46,110 nt of DNA from CAZGTQ01 sp964528575 (GTDB lineage Bacteria > Planctomycetota > UBA1135 > GCA-002686595): positions 1 through 46,110 of the forward strand of contig CAZGTQ010000439.1 in assembly GCA_964528575.1 (NCBI GenBank). Direction: 5' to 3'. Every line of letters starts with the position of its first letter. Position 1 is the stretch's first letter. The notes below the pieces were generated by a model. That model ran no database searches. It worked only from the letters and a program-made list of their open reading frames with translations, and had not been told where the DNA came from. Shown one piece after another: positions 1 to 9,343 of this stretch. The translations under genes and the position numbers were made by a program.

Positions 1-948
1 GCGCAGCTCGGCCTCGAGCTCGCGGCTCGCGCTCGCACGCCCGCGACACGCGGCGCACGCGCCGCGCGCGGCGGCGACGTCGCGCTGGAGCACGACCGCG
101 CTCGTGCGCGCGCCGAGCGCCTCCAGCTCGGCCGCGCCGGCGAGCGTGCCCGCCACGGAAGGCGGCTCGGGCGTCGTCACCCAGACGAACGCGCAGCGCG
201 CCGGGTCGCGCACCCACGCCGCGAGCCGCGCCGCCGCGCGCGCGAGCTCGTCGACCGCGGCCGCGACCTCGTCGGGCAGGTCGGCGCCGACGAGGCTGCG
301 CGCGAGCACGCGGTGCTTGGCGTTCAGCGCGCCGAGCGACTCGGCCAGGCGCGCGAGCACGTCGGGGGCGCCGACGAGCCGCGCGAGGTGGCCGCGCGGC
401 GGCGGGTCCACGACGATGCGGTCGTACGCGCCGGACGCGGCGAAGCGCTCCAGCTCGACGAGCGCGGTCAGCTCGTCGAGGCCGGGCGGCGCGAGGTCGA
501 GCACGCGCTCGAGCTCGGCCTCGTCGAACCACGTGCCGCGGACGAGCGCCGCGCGGACCGCGTCCCGGCGTTCGGCGAGCCAGCGCGCGTACGTGCGCTC
601 CGCGTCGAGCTCGCACGCCCAGAGCTCGCACGATCGGAGCGCGGCGCCCGCGACGACCACCGCCGCGGGCTCGGGGCCGAGCGACGCGTCGAGCGCGTCG
701 CCGAGCGAATGCGCGGGGTCGATCGAGACGACGAGCGCGCGGCGGCCGGCGCGCGCCTCCGCGAGCGCGGCGGCGGCGGCGCACGTCGTCTTGCCGACGC
801 CGCCGTTGCCGACGAGGAAGACGAGCGGCGCGGGGCCGAAGAGGGGCGCGCGCTCAGCGCTCGTCGCGGTGCTCGTCGACGGACTCGTCGAGAGTGATCT
901 CGACGCCCGCGATGCCGACGCCCGGGGCCGAGGCGCGCTCGAGCTCAC
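1..948 (-). CDS. ArsA/GET3-type ATPase at the end of the gas-vesicle operon (partial, C-terminus off the left edge)
   Basis: The reverse strand reads through a clear ArsA-type deviant P-loop (LVGNGGVGKTTC, about 785-830) followed by SIDPAHSLGDAL, the switch region typical of ArsA/GET3/TRC40 ATPases. These are dimeric ATPases that drive arsenite export or chaperone tail-anchored proteins. The frame is open to the window edge, so the C-terminus is missing. The start is unclear: the only in-frame start-type codon upstream of the P-loop is a GTG at 948, which would overlap gvpG by about 95 bases. The true start probably lies close to the gvpG stop, so the 5' boundary is a maximum. It is the last visible gene of the gvp operon, which suggests a role in vesicle assembly or chaperoning (inference). 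Confidence 0.75.
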   Translation of the reverse strand, partial: MSSSAPRPRASASRASRSLSTSPSTSTATSAERAPLFGPAPLVFLVGNGGVGKTTCAAAAALAEARAGRRALVVSIDPAHSLGDALDASLGPEPAAVVVAGAALRSCELWACELDAERTYARWLAERRDAVRAALVRGTWFDEAELERVLDLAPPGLDELTALVELERFAASGAYDRIVVDPPPRGHLARLVGAPDVLARLAESLGALNAKHRVLARSLVGADLPDEVAAAVDELARAAARLAAWVRDPARCAFVWVTTPEPPSVAGTLAGAAELEALGARTSAVVLQRDVAAARGACAACRGRASASRELEAELR

Positions 949-1159
949 GCTCGCGCACCTCGCGCAGGCGCTCCATGATCACGCTCTCGAGCTCGGCGAA
1001 CTCGTCCTCGCCGATCTCGCCCAGCTCGAGGCGCATCTGCGCGTCGAGCAGCGCCTCGCGCAGGCCTTTCGCGTCGTTCAGCTCGGAGTTGGCCGCCGTC
1101 GCGACCTTGTCGAGCACGAACCGCACTCCCGAGACCAGCAGCCGGTCGATGAAGATCAC
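854..1159 (-). CDS. gvpG: Gas vesicle protein GvpG
   Basis: A 101-residue acidic, helical protein with the GvpG pattern: a hydrophobic N-terminal helix (IFIDRLLVSGVRFVLDKVA) followed by Glu-rich helices containing LELGEIGEDEFAELE. GvpG is a small accessory protein of gas-vesicle assembly that works with GvpF and GvpL. The GTG start at 1159 overlaps the gvpF/L stop (GTGA), which implies translational coupling. The tail after about residue 80 is variable and acidic. The family call rests on this pattern plus the operon context. Confidence 0.85.
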   Translation of the reverse strand: MIFIDRLLVSGVRFVLDKVATAANSELNDAKGLREALLDAQMRLELGEIGEDEFAELESVIMERLREVRERELERASAPGVGIAGVEITLDESVDEHRDER

Positions 1160-2298
1160 TCGGCATCCTCGGAGCGTTCGAGCTTGAGGCGGATGTTGAC
1201 GAAGTTGTACGGCGGCCAGGGGCCGGTGTACTTGAACGTCAGGTGCGAGTGGCGGCTGCCGATCGACTTCACCGCGGCGTCGAACTCGGCCTCGTCGTCG
1301 CGCGAGACGAGGAACGCCGCGTTCATGATCATGCGCTCGCCGATCGGCTTGTTGGCGCGCGACGCGACCGAGACGGGGCGCAGGCTCTCGAAGATCTCGC
1401 TGACGTAGTAGACCGAGCGATCCTGCAGGAGCGAGTCGACCATGCGGCCGTACTGCATGCGCGCGAAGTAGGTCGAGCCACGCTGCTTCAAGATCTCCTC
1501 GCGCAGGCGCCGCAGGCCCTCGTCCTCCTTCTCGACGGCCGAGATGATCGCGTCGGGGTCCCACAGCACCTTCAGGCCGAACTCCAGCTTGTTCATCATC
1601 TTCTGGAGTACGTCGCGGAAGGCGGGGTACGCGGAGCGGAGCAGCTCGACGATGTCGTCGGCGGTCTTGAACACCGTGCCGAACGACATCGGGATCACGG
1701 TGTACTCGTGCATGACGCGCTCGTTGACGCCCTCGTGCGCGAGCACGTTCTCGCGCGTCGGGTCGTATACTTCGAGCGGCGTGTCGGACACGACCGCGGC
1801 GATGTCCTGGTAGCCGATCGTGTAGACGTCCATCGGCTCGGCGCCGATGCCGATCGAGCCGAAGGAGGTCGGCTTCGTGCTCTGGATGATGCAGTAGACG
1901 TACTTGCCGCTCTTCTCGGTATGCGAGCGGGGCGCGAGCGCGCGGTCGGAACGCAGCCCCGTCTCCCGCGCACCCTTGCCGGCCACGGCGGGCGCGGCAC
2001 CGTTCTCGGCGACCGGGCTCTTGGGCGTCGTCGTCTGGCTCGCCTTCTGGCTCGTCTTCTGGCTCGCCCTCTGGCTCGCCCTCTGGCTCGTCTTCTGGCT
2101 CACCTTCTGGCTCGCCTTCGTGCTCGTCTGCGTGCCCGTCTTCTTCGTGCGCGTCGCGCTCCCCTTCTTCGCCGCGGGCTTGGTCGCGCGCTTGTCGCGG
2201 CCGTCCGCCGACGAGGAGCCCGACGTGCGTGCCGGGCGGCGCGTCTTCTCGGCACGTGCCGCTCCGCGCGGCGAGCTCTTCTTCTTCCTCGCGGCCAT
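1156..2298 (-). CDS. gvpF: Gas vesicle protein of the GvpF/GvpL family with a long basic N-terminal tail
   Basis: The protein has 380 residues. Residues from about 131 to the end form the GvpF/L domain: it opens with KYVYCIIQ, contains VMHEYTVIPMSFGTVF, and ends near YTGPWPPYNFVNIRLKL. GvpF/L proteins bind GvpA and help nucleate the vesicle shell. The first 130 residues are an unusual extension: MAARKKKSS, then Lys/Arg-rich and Ala-rich sequence, then a run of four-residue repeats of type K-x-S-Q, resembling a histone-H1-like tail. The ATG at 2298 overlaps the stop of the upstream receiver gene (TGATG) and follows an AGGAGG ribosome site. F versus L cannot be told apart by eye. Confidence 0.9.
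   Translation of the reverse strand: MAARKKKSSPRGAARAEKTRRPARTSGSSSADGRDKRATKPAAKKGSATRTKKTGTQTSTKASQKVSQKTSQRASQRASQKTSQKASQTTTPKSPVAENGAAPAVAGKGARETGLRSDRALAPRSHTEKSGKYVYCIIQSTKPTSFGSIGIGAEPMDVYTIGYQDIAAVVSDTPLEVYDPTRENVLAHEGVNERVMHEYTVIPMSFGTVFKTADDIVELLRSAYPAFRDVLQKMMNKLEFGLKVLWDPDAIISAVEKEDEGLRRLREEILKQRGSTYFARMQYGRMVDSLLQDRSVYYVSEIFESLRPVSVASRANKPIGERMIMNAAFLVSRDDEAEFDAAVKSIGSRHSHLTFKYTGPWPPYNFVNIRLKLERSEDAE
2035..2119 (-). repeat. In-frame 12-base tandem repeat in the GvpF/L tail
   Basis: About seven imperfect copies of a 12-base unit (plus-strand CTGGCTCGCCTT and variants) encode the repeating K/R-x-S-Q tetrapeptides of the GvpF/L N-terminal tail. Copy number is likely to vary between strains (inference). 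Confidence 0.8.
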
Positions 2299-2713
2299 CA
2301 GGCCTCCTCCTGGACTCGACGGGACTGGAGCAGCTCCTGCACGCTCCGCGCGAGGTCGCGCGGCGGACAGGGCTTGGTCAGCACGACGTCGCAGCCGGCC
2401 TCGCGCGCGCGCTCGAGCGGCGCGCGCTCGGCGTGGGCGGTGTAGCCGACGATCAGGATGTCCGACGTCGCCGGGTCGCTCTTGATCTTCCTCGCGACCG
2501 TCCACCCGTCCAGTCCGGGCAGCGCGAGGTCGAGGATGACGACCGCCGGACGCTCGCTGCGCACACGGTGCAGCGCGTCGCGGCCGTTGGCCTCCTGCAC
2601 GATCCGCAGCCCGAGGCTCTCGAGCACGCGGCTCGCGATGTCGCGCCCGTCCGCGTGGTCGTCGACGACCAGGGCCAACGGACGGTCGTCCGCGCCGCCG
2701 ATGTCGCTCTTCG

Positions 2714-2717
<4 letters not shown>
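2298..2717 (-). CDS. Single-domain response regulator inside the gas-vesicle operon
   Basis: A 139-residue receiver domain with no output domain. It has the acidic pair at D19/D20, the phosphoacceptor D63 in VVILDLALPGLDG and the conserved lysine in VVLTKPCPP. Its ATG overlaps the stop of the histidine kinase (ATGA), and its stop overlaps the gvpF/L start, so it is co-translated with both. It probably takes phosphate from the adjacent kinase and acts by protein-protein contact, possibly with Gvp proteins (inference). Confidence 0.93.
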
Positions 2718-4858
<2,141 letters not shown>

Positions 4859-4864
4859 GGCGCT

Positions 4865-5203
4865 CTACCTCCTGGGCGGCGTGCGCTTGCGCGTCGCGCC
4901 GGTCTCGACAGCGCCCGCCAGCTCCTCGATCCGAGCCCGCAGCTCGGCGTTCTCGGCCGCGAGCTCGCCGTTCGACCGGCCGTCGATGGACGTCGGCCGG
5001 GAGACGGGCGCGATCTGGCCCACCGCCTCGGAGAACTTGATGTACGTGTCGATCGACGCCACCACGACGCGGGCCTCGACGGTCAAGAGGTCGATACCGA
5101 CGAGGGACACCCGGACCCACGCGTCGATGACGATGCCCTTGTCGAGGACCCGGTCGAGGACGTCGATGAGACTGGTTCCGCCCGACGTTCTTTCGACGAC
5201 CAT
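4865..5203 (-). CDS. gvpA: Gas vesicle structural protein GvpA with a C-terminal extension
   Basis: Residues from about 11 to 65 match the GvpA core (SLIDVLDRVLDKGIVIDAW, then VRVSLVGIDLLTVEARVVVA and SIDTYIKF). GvpA polymerises into the ribbed protein wall of the gas vesicle. At 112 residues it is longer than the usual 70 or so. The extra C-terminus is a predicted short coiled coil (LAAENAELRARIEELAG) followed by a basic end. It lies nine bases downstream of gvpJ and six upstream of the kinase. With two A-type proteins in the operon, this one is closest to canonical GvpA, but the extension means a GvpJ/S-like role is also possible. Confidence 0.88.
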   Translation of the reverse strand: MVVERTSGGTSLIDVLDRVLDKGIVIDAWVRVSLVGIDLLTVEARVVVASIDTYIKFSEAVGQIAPVSRPTSIDGRSNGELAAENAELRARIEELAGAVETGATRKRTPPRR

Positions 5204-5212
5204 GCGCTGCTC

Positions 5213-5677
5213 CTACTTCTTCCTGCTCTTGCGCGCCCGTCTCGCGGGCGACTTCCCAGGGTCCGACGATAGAGGGTCCGACGATAGGGGGTCCGACGAT
5301 CGGCGGTCCGACGATCGGTCCGACCTTCGTTCGGCGGCGGCGCCGCTCCCGTCCCCGCTTCCGGCGGGCAGGGCGGAGAGCCGCGCGAGCTTGTCCTCGA
5401 GCAAGCGGATCCGCTCCCGCAGGCTCTCGTTCTCGTTGGCGAACATCCGCGCCCCGCTCGAGAGCTCGGGATCCGCCCTCCACCAGTCGAGGCCGATCTC
5501 CTCGGCCTTGTCGATCGAGCACACGAGCAAGCGGATGCGGATCGTGAGCAGCTCGACGTCGGCCAGGGACACGCGGATGTCCCCCGCGATCACGAGCCCC
5601 TTGTCGAGGACCCGGTCCAGGACGTCGACGAGGCTGCCCGAGGACCGCGGGCCCGGTTCGGGGTGGTACGGGACCAT
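5213..5677 (-). CDS. gvpJ: GvpJ/GvpA-type gas vesicle protein with a Ser/Asp-rich repeat tail
   Basis: A 154-residue protein. The N-terminal half is a GvpA-like fold (SLVDVLDRVLDKGLVIAGDI ... VSLADVELLTIRIRLLVCSIDKA) with the IGLDWW ending typical of GvpJ, a minor shell or tip protein. A short coiled coil follows (ENESLRERIRLLEDKLARL), then a tail of repeated R-S-S-D-P and S-S-D-P-L units and a basic end. It is the first gene of the operon. The ATG at 5677 lies only a few bases from a possible -10 element. Confidence 0.88.
   Translation of the reverse strand: MVPYHPEPGPRSSGSLVDVLDRVLDKGLVIAGDIRVSLADVELLTIRIRLLVCSIDKAEEIGLDWWRADPELSSGARMFANENESLRERIRLLEDKLARLSALPAGSGDGSGAAAERRSDRSSDRRSSDPLSSDPLSSDPGKSPARRARKSRKK
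5261..5325 (-). repeat. 15-base tandem repeat in the gvpJ 3' end
   Basis: Plus-strand GTCCGACGAT recurs at 5261, 5276, 5291 and 5306 (period 15), with a partial copy at 5318. It encodes the S-S-D-P-type repeats of the GvpJ tail. Confidence 0.85.
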
Positions 5678-5799
5678 GGCGCAGGGAGTCTAGCAGAAGA
5701 ATCGGCGCACTCGGCAGCTCACGTCACACGCATCCCGGGAGCGGGCCGACGCGCCTCGCCGGTGCGCCGCGGCCGCCGCTGGTGTACCGTGGATCCTCC
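5678..5799. promoter_or_regulatory. Divergent intergenic region between the gvp operon and a response regulator
   Basis: This 122-base gap separates the leftward gvp operon from the rightward receiver gene. Toward gvpJ, an extended -10-like TGCTAGACT (core 5687-5692) lies about ten bases from the ATG. I see no convincing -35 and no GG-N10-GC sigma-54 site. If real, the operon would be close to leaderless and housekeeping-type. Confidence 0.3.
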
Positions 5800-6201
5800 A
5801 TGGAAGCCCCCCCCACCCGCAGGGTCCTGGTCGTCGACGACGATCGGGACTCCGCCAACGTGCTCGTCCTCTTGCTCCAGCACGAGGGCCACGAGGTGCG
5901 GACGGCGTTCGACGGCCGCACCGCGCTCGAGACCGTAGGCGAGTTCGCGCCCGAGCTGATCGTCCTCGATCTGCGCCTGCGCGACATGAGCGGATACGAC
6001 CTCGCCGCCGCGCTACGCCAGTGCGAGAACGGCCAGAGGGCCGTCCTCGTCGCGCTCACCGGCCTGGAGGGCGACGAAGTGCGGGCGCGCTGCCGCGAGG
6101 CCGGCTTCGACGGCCACCTCGTGAAGCCGATCTGCGACTTCGCCGGCTTCCGCGGCTTGGTGCGCTCGCTCGAGATCGGCCCGGAGCTGCGCCTGGCCTG
6201 A
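5800..6201 (+). CDS. Single-domain response regulator
   Basis: A 133-residue receiver with acidic residues D13/D14 (VLVVDDDRD), phosphoacceptor D57 (LIVLDLRLRDMSG) and the signature lysine in GHLVKPI. There is no output domain. The ATG at 5800 is preferred; a GTG at 5782 would add six residues. It is transcribed divergently from the gas-vesicle operon and could be a second partner of that operon's kinase (inference from position). The stop codon is followed by imperfect copies of the gene's own last bases. Confidence 0.9.
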   Translation: MEAPPTRRVLVVDDDRDSANVLVLLLQHEGHEVRTAFDGRTALETVGEFAPELIVLDLRLRDMSGYDLAAALRQCENGQRAVLVALTGLEGDEVRARCREAGFDGHLVKPICDFAGFRGLVRSLEIGPELRLA

Positions 6202-6240
6202 CGGTTGCGGCTGGCCTGACCCGGCTGCACCTGGCCTGAC
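6184..6240 (+). repeat. Three imperfect copies of the gene end, each carrying a TGA
   Basis: The string CTGGCCTGAC occurs at 6193, 6211 and 6231 with similar flanks (CTGCGC, TTGCGG, CTGCAC). The first copy contains the receiver's true stop. The others repeat the last codons plus stop, so they look like a small slippage duplication. Confidence 0.7.
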
Positions 6241-6267
6241 GGCGCGGCGGCTGCCGCTGAGCTCGGG

Positions 6268-6304
6268 GCCGGCTCGCGAGGCAACTTCCGTGCCTCGAGC
6301 CGGC
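6268..6304. terminator. Hairpin between convergent genes
   Basis: GCCGGCTCG-CG-AGGCA pairs with TGCCTCGAGCCGGC around a seven-base loop (ACTTCCG), with a two-base bulge. It lies between the ends of the rightward receiver and the leftward membrane protein, where a bidirectional terminator would be expected. There is no U-tract. Confidence 0.5.
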
Positions 6305-6323
6305 TCGAGCTCGTCGAACGACG

Positions 6324-6827
6324 TCAGCGCGCCCAGGACCTGCGCTTCCACAGCACGGTGGTCAGCACGCAGCCCAACGCCGCGACGCCGAGCGCGACCG
6401 GGAGCGGGTCGCGCTCGATCTTGCGCGACGTCGTCTCGCTGATCAGCAGCCGACGCGCGGCCTGGCCGAGCACGCTGCCGACGCCGCGCTCGATCACGTC
6501 GACGCGGTCGGCGAGCACGAGCAGCGCCCAGTGACGCGCGAAGTGCTCGGGGATCTCGTACGCCTTCTTGCGCAAACGTCCGCTCGTCCCGTACGGCGGC
6601 TGCGCCGTGCCGAACACCGGCGTCAGTCGATCGAGACCCGCGCGGTGCAAGTGCTGATCGAGGCGCCCTTGCTGGCGCGCACCGTCCTCCGTCGCTCCCT
6701 TCACGGCGTGGGGCTCCGCTTCCATCGGCACGCCGGGCCGCTGCTCGGCGGGCCCATCGACGCCGTGGATGCGCTTGCCCGTCCGCGTCTTCCCCGCCAC
6801 CTCGATGCGCCGCAGCTCGTTCGTCAT
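6324..6827 (-). CDS. Uncharacterised protein with one C-terminal membrane helix
   Basis: A 167-residue protein of unknown family. The N-terminal half is polar (MTNELRRIEVAGKTRTGKRI). The middle has an aromatic/basic stretch (KKAYEIPEHFARHWALLVLA) and amphipathic helices. The C-terminus is a single hydrophobic helix (PLPVALGVAALGCVLTTVLW) capped by basic residues, so it may be tail-anchored in the inner membrane. The ATG at 6827 follows AAGGAGAACGACGAC, a good ribosome site. A strong sigma-54-type site lies about 60 bases upstream, which places it with the stress genes around it. Confidence 0.75.
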   Translation of the reverse strand: MTNELRRIEVAGKTRTGKRIHGVDGPAEQRPGVPMEAEPHAVKGATEDGARQQGRLDQHLHRAGLDRLTPVFGTAQPPYGTSGRLRKKAYEIPEHFARHWALLVLADRVDVIERGVGSVLGQAARRLLISETTSRKIERDPLPVALGVAALGCVLTTVLWKRRSWAR

Positions 6828-6895
6828 GTCGTCGTTCTCCTTCGGCTGGTGTCCGCTCTCGTCGTGGAGATCTCGTCGTGGCGACCCTCGGCGCC

Positions 6896-6909
6896 GCAAG
6901 TCGCGTTCC
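6896..6909 (-). promoter_or_regulatory. Sigma-54 -24/-12 promoter for the membrane protein at 6827
   Basis: The minus strand reads GGAACGCGACTTGC, exact GG-N10-GC spacing with the AC and TT positions conserved. The predicted start of transcription is near 6884, 57 bases before the ATG. Confidence 0.75.
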
Positions 6910-6937
6910 CCGCCGCGCCCACCCCTGCGCCGGCGGG

Positions 6938-6951
6938 CGCACGGTCTTTGC
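6938..6951 (+). promoter_or_regulatory. Near-consensus sigma-54 site for the alcohol dehydrogenase
   Basis: The plus strand reads CGCACGGTCTTTGC, matching the -24/-12 pattern except CG for GG at -24. The dehydrogenase ATG is 40 bases downstream. It forms a divergent pair with the site at 6896-6909. Confidence 0.5.
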
Positions 6952-6990
6952 AGCCGATCGCTCGCACGCCACACCAGACCGGAGAAGCGA

Positions 6991-8133
6991 ATGCGAGCGA
7001 TGACGTACAACGGGCCGACGAAGGTCCGCGTGGAAGAGAAGCCCGACCCGGTGATCGAGCACCCGAGCGACGTGATCCTCGCGGTGACGCGCGCCGCGAT
7101 TTGCGGCTCCGATTTGCACCTGTACCGCGGGCTCGTCCCCGACACGCGCGTCGGCCACACGTTCGGGCACGAGTTCACGGGCGAGGTCGTCGAGGTCGGG
7201 TCGGGCGTGCGGCACGTGAAGAAGGGCGACCGGCTCGTCGTTCCGTTCAACATCTCGTGCGGCAGTTGCTTCTTCTGCCAGCGCGACCTGTTCGGGATGT
7301 GCGAGAACACCAATCCCAACAGCGAGGTCGCGTCGGGCGTCTTCGGCTTCTCCCACACGACCGGCGGCTACGACGGCGGCCAGGCGCAGTACGTGCGGGT
7401 ACCATTCGCGGACGTCGGGCCGATGAAGATCCCCGAAGGCGTGGGCGACGAAGACGTGCTCTTCCTGTCCGACGTCTTCCCCACCGGCTACCAGGCGGCG
7501 GAGATGGGCGAGATCAAGCCGGGCGAGACGGTCGTCGTGCTCGGCTGCGGCCCGGTCGGCTACTTCGCGCAGATCTCCGCGTGGCTGATGGGCGCGGGCC
7601 GCGTCATCGCGGTCGACCAGGTCGACTACCGGCTCGACTTCTGCCGCGAGCACGTCGGCGCCGAGACGGTGAACTTCCGCGAGGTCGACGACATCGTCAC
7701 GTACCTGAAGGACGCGACCGCCGGACGCGGGCCCGACGTCGTGATCGATGCGGTCGGCATGGAAGCGGACGGCTCGCGCATGCACGGGTTCCTCGGACGT
7801 ATGAAGCTGGAAGCGGGGAGCGCGACCGCGATCGAGTGGGCGATCAACAGCGTCCGCAAGGGCGGCAACGTCGTGATCATCGGCGTGTACGGCCCGCCGT
7901 GGAACCTGATCCCGATCGGGACGGCGATGAACAAGGGGCTCACGCTGCGGATGGCGCAGTGCAACACGAAGCGCTACATGCCGCACCTGCTCGAGCACAT
8001 CCAGGCGGGCCGCGTCGACGCGAAGGGCCTGATCAGCCACCGCATGCCGCTCGAGGACGTCGCACGCGCCTACGAGATCTTCGCGAAGAAGGAGGACGGC
8101 TGCCGCAAGGTGGTGCTCCTGCCGAACGGCTGA
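6991..8133 (+). CDS. Zinc-dependent alcohol dehydrogenase (formaldehyde-dehydrogenase-like MDR)
   Basis: A 380-residue medium-chain dehydrogenase, cytoplasmic and NAD(P)-dependent. The catalytic zinc ligands are visible in AAICGSDLHLYRG (C38) and GHTFGHEFTGE. The structural zinc lobe is CGSCFFCQRDLFGMC. The Rossmann glycines are in VVVLGCGPVG. Overall it resembles the glutathione-independent formaldehyde dehydrogenase-like alcohol dehydrogenases. The ATG at 6991 has a GGAG seven bases upstream. It runs divergently from the membrane-protein gene and converges on pqqD. The exact substrate cannot be read from sequence. Confidence 0.92.
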   Translation: MRAMTYNGPTKVRVEEKPDPVIEHPSDVILAVTRAAICGSDLHLYRGLVPDTRVGHTFGHEFTGEVVEVGSGVRHVKKGDRLVVPFNISCGSCFFCQRDLFGMCENTNPNSEVASGVFGFSHTTGGYDGGQAQYVRVPFADVGPMKIPEGVGDEDVLFLSDVFPTGYQAAEMGEIKPGETVVVLGCGPVGYFAQISAWLMGAGRVIAVDQVDYRLDFCREHVGAETVNFREVDDIVTYLKDATAGRGPDVVIDAVGMEADGSRMHGFLGRMKLEAGSATAIEWAINSVRKGGNVVIIGVYGPPWNLIPIGTAMNKGLTLRMAQCNTKRYMPHLLEHIQAGRVDAKGLISHRMPLEDVARAYEIFAKKEDGCRKVVLLPNG

Positions 8134-8232
8134 GCCGCGTCGCGCAGCGCGCGCGCCGCGTGGATCGAGCGCTGCGCATCAGCGCCGCGGACTCCCAGCG
8201 CGGCCTCGCGCTACGGCCGTTCGGGGGCGGGA

Positions 8233-8502
8233 TCAGCGCCACGCGACCCAGCCCTCGCGCGTGAGGCGCTCGAGCAACTCGCGCGTGTCGCGCCGGATCA
8301 CGCCCGGCGGCGCCTCGAAGTCGGCCTCGAGCGCGCGGACGAGAGCGTCGAGGTCCATGCTGCCGTCGAGGCGGCGCAGGACGGCGAGCGCGACGTCGTC
8401 GGGCACGAGCACGCGTTCGGGGCCGAGCAGCACGGTCTGCCCGCGCGCGGGGTCCGCGTGCAGCCGCACCCCGCGCGCGAGGACGGGCGAGCCCGTGTTC
8501 AC
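8233..8502 (-). CDS. pqqD: Orphan PqqD-like peptide chaperone
   Basis: The 89-residue product has the PqqD/RRE layout: a start with several short strands (VLARGVRLHADPARGQTVLLGPERVLVPDDVALAVLRRLDG by position 7-47), then helices ending DTRELLERLTREGW. PqqD binds the PqqA precursor peptide and presents it to the radical-SAM enzyme PqqE. No pqqA, B, C or E lies in the window, so it is either an orphan, part of a split pathway, or an RRE domain for another peptide. The start is a GTG at 8502. I see no sigma-54 site upstream. Confidence 0.75.
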   Translation of the reverse strand: MNTGSPVLARGVRLHADPARGQTVLLGPERVLVPDDVALAVLRRLDGSMDLDALVRALEADFEAPPGVIRRDTRELLERLTREGWVAWR

Positions 8503-8607
8503 GCGCTCGCCCCCGCACGTGCGCTGCGCGCACCAGGCGACGAAGCTCCGCTTGCTCCGCTCAGCTCCACTCTCGGCTCGTGGGACGCGGACGCGTTCGT
8601 GCGGACC

Positions 8608-9126
8608 CTACAGCCGGCCCTTGACCGTTTGCTCGGCCTTCTCGAAGCGGTCGAGCATGTCCTTGCGCTCGCCCGCGTCGAGCAGATCCTTCGCCTGCGG
8701 GAAGATCTCCTCTTCCTCGAGGCGAACGTGCTCCTCGACCGCGTGCATCATGCGCTCGAACTCGGTCTTCCAAGTCGCGGTCGATTGGTCGGCGTCCTTC
8801 AGCTCGTCCAACCACGTCTCGACCTGGCGGTGCTCCTCCAGCGACTTGTCGACGAGCGGCGAGAGGCTCGGCTGGCGTCGCAGCACGGGATAGAACGTCT
8901 GCTCTTCGGCCTTCGCGTGCGCCATCAGGTTGCGATAGACCTCGGCGAACAGCTCCTCGCGCACCCGCGCATCCGACGTCTCGGCGACGCGCTTCATCAG
9001 CACCGACACCTCGCCGTGCTCGTCAGCGAGGTGACGCAGGATGCCGGTCTCGCCCTTGAGGATCTTGCCCACGGCCTTGGCCTTGCCCGCCGCCGAAGCC
9101 CCGAACTTGCTCGATTCGCCTGCCAT
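8608..9126 (-). CDS. Hemerythrin-like HHE-domain protein (copy 1)
   Basis: The protein has 172 residues. After a basic 35-residue N-terminus it shows the helical HHE pattern: LADEHGEVSVLM, NLMAHAKAEEQTFYPVL, LEEHRQVETWLDEL and MMHAVEEHVRLEEEEIFPQ. The His/Glu residues supply a di-iron site. Such proteins bind O2 or NO, or store and protect iron. The ATG at 9126 follows AAGGAG. A consensus sigma-54 site lies upstream, giving a leader of about 75 bases. A second HHE protein of different sequence is encoded at 12595-13107. Confidence 0.9.
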   Translation of the reverse strand: MAGESSKFGASAAGKAKAVGKILKGETGILRHLADEHGEVSVLMKRVAETSDARVREELFAEVYRNLMAHAKAEEQTFYPVLRRQPSLSPLVDKSLEEHRQVETWLDELKDADQSTATWKTEFERMMHAVEEHVRLEEEEIFPQAKDLLDAGERKDMLDRFEKAEQTVKGRL

Positions 9127-9213
9127 GATTACTCCTTGGATGGAACGTCGTGCCCCCGGGGTGCTCGCGCGCGGCACGCCGAAACGCTTCGCGCTCGCGC
9201 TCGCCGAAATGGA

Positions 9214-9227
9214 GCAAGCGCCGTGCC
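9214..9227 (-). promoter_or_regulatory. Sigma-54 -24/-12 promoter for hemerythrin-like gene 1
   Basis: The minus strand reads GGCACGGCGCTTGC, a full match to the consensus (GGCAC-N5-TTGC), followed by T. The predicted start of transcription is near 9202. Confidence 0.85.
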
Positions 9228-9287
9228 CTGAGCGGGCCCGCGCGGGCCCGCGCGGCCGGAGCGCCGCGGCACGGGCGGAGCTTTCGC

Positions 9288-9297
9288 TTGTACAAAC
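9288..9297. promoter_or_regulatory. Possible upstream activator element, variant (TTGTACAAAC)
   Basis: A palindromic TTGTACAA preceded by GCTTTCG lies between two divergent sigma-54-type sites. It resembles the GCTTTCTACAAC element seen at 21344 and 23127. Function is inferred only. Confidence 0.35.
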
Positions 9298-9313
9298 GCC
9301 GCGCGCCGCAGCC

Positions 9314-9327
9314 GGCACGCGCGTTGT
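9314..9327 (+). promoter_or_regulatory. Sigma-54-type site for the PAP2 gene
   Basis: The plus strand reads GGCACGCGCGTTGT, with exact spacing and GT in place of GC at -12. It pairs divergently with 9214-9227. Confidence 0.55.
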
Positions 9328-9343
9328 AGGCTCGTCGCGTCCC

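Noticed and set aside
5261..5325. CRISPR-like array
   Set aside because: The 15-base repeats are contiguous and in frame within gvpJ, with no spacers and no cas genes.
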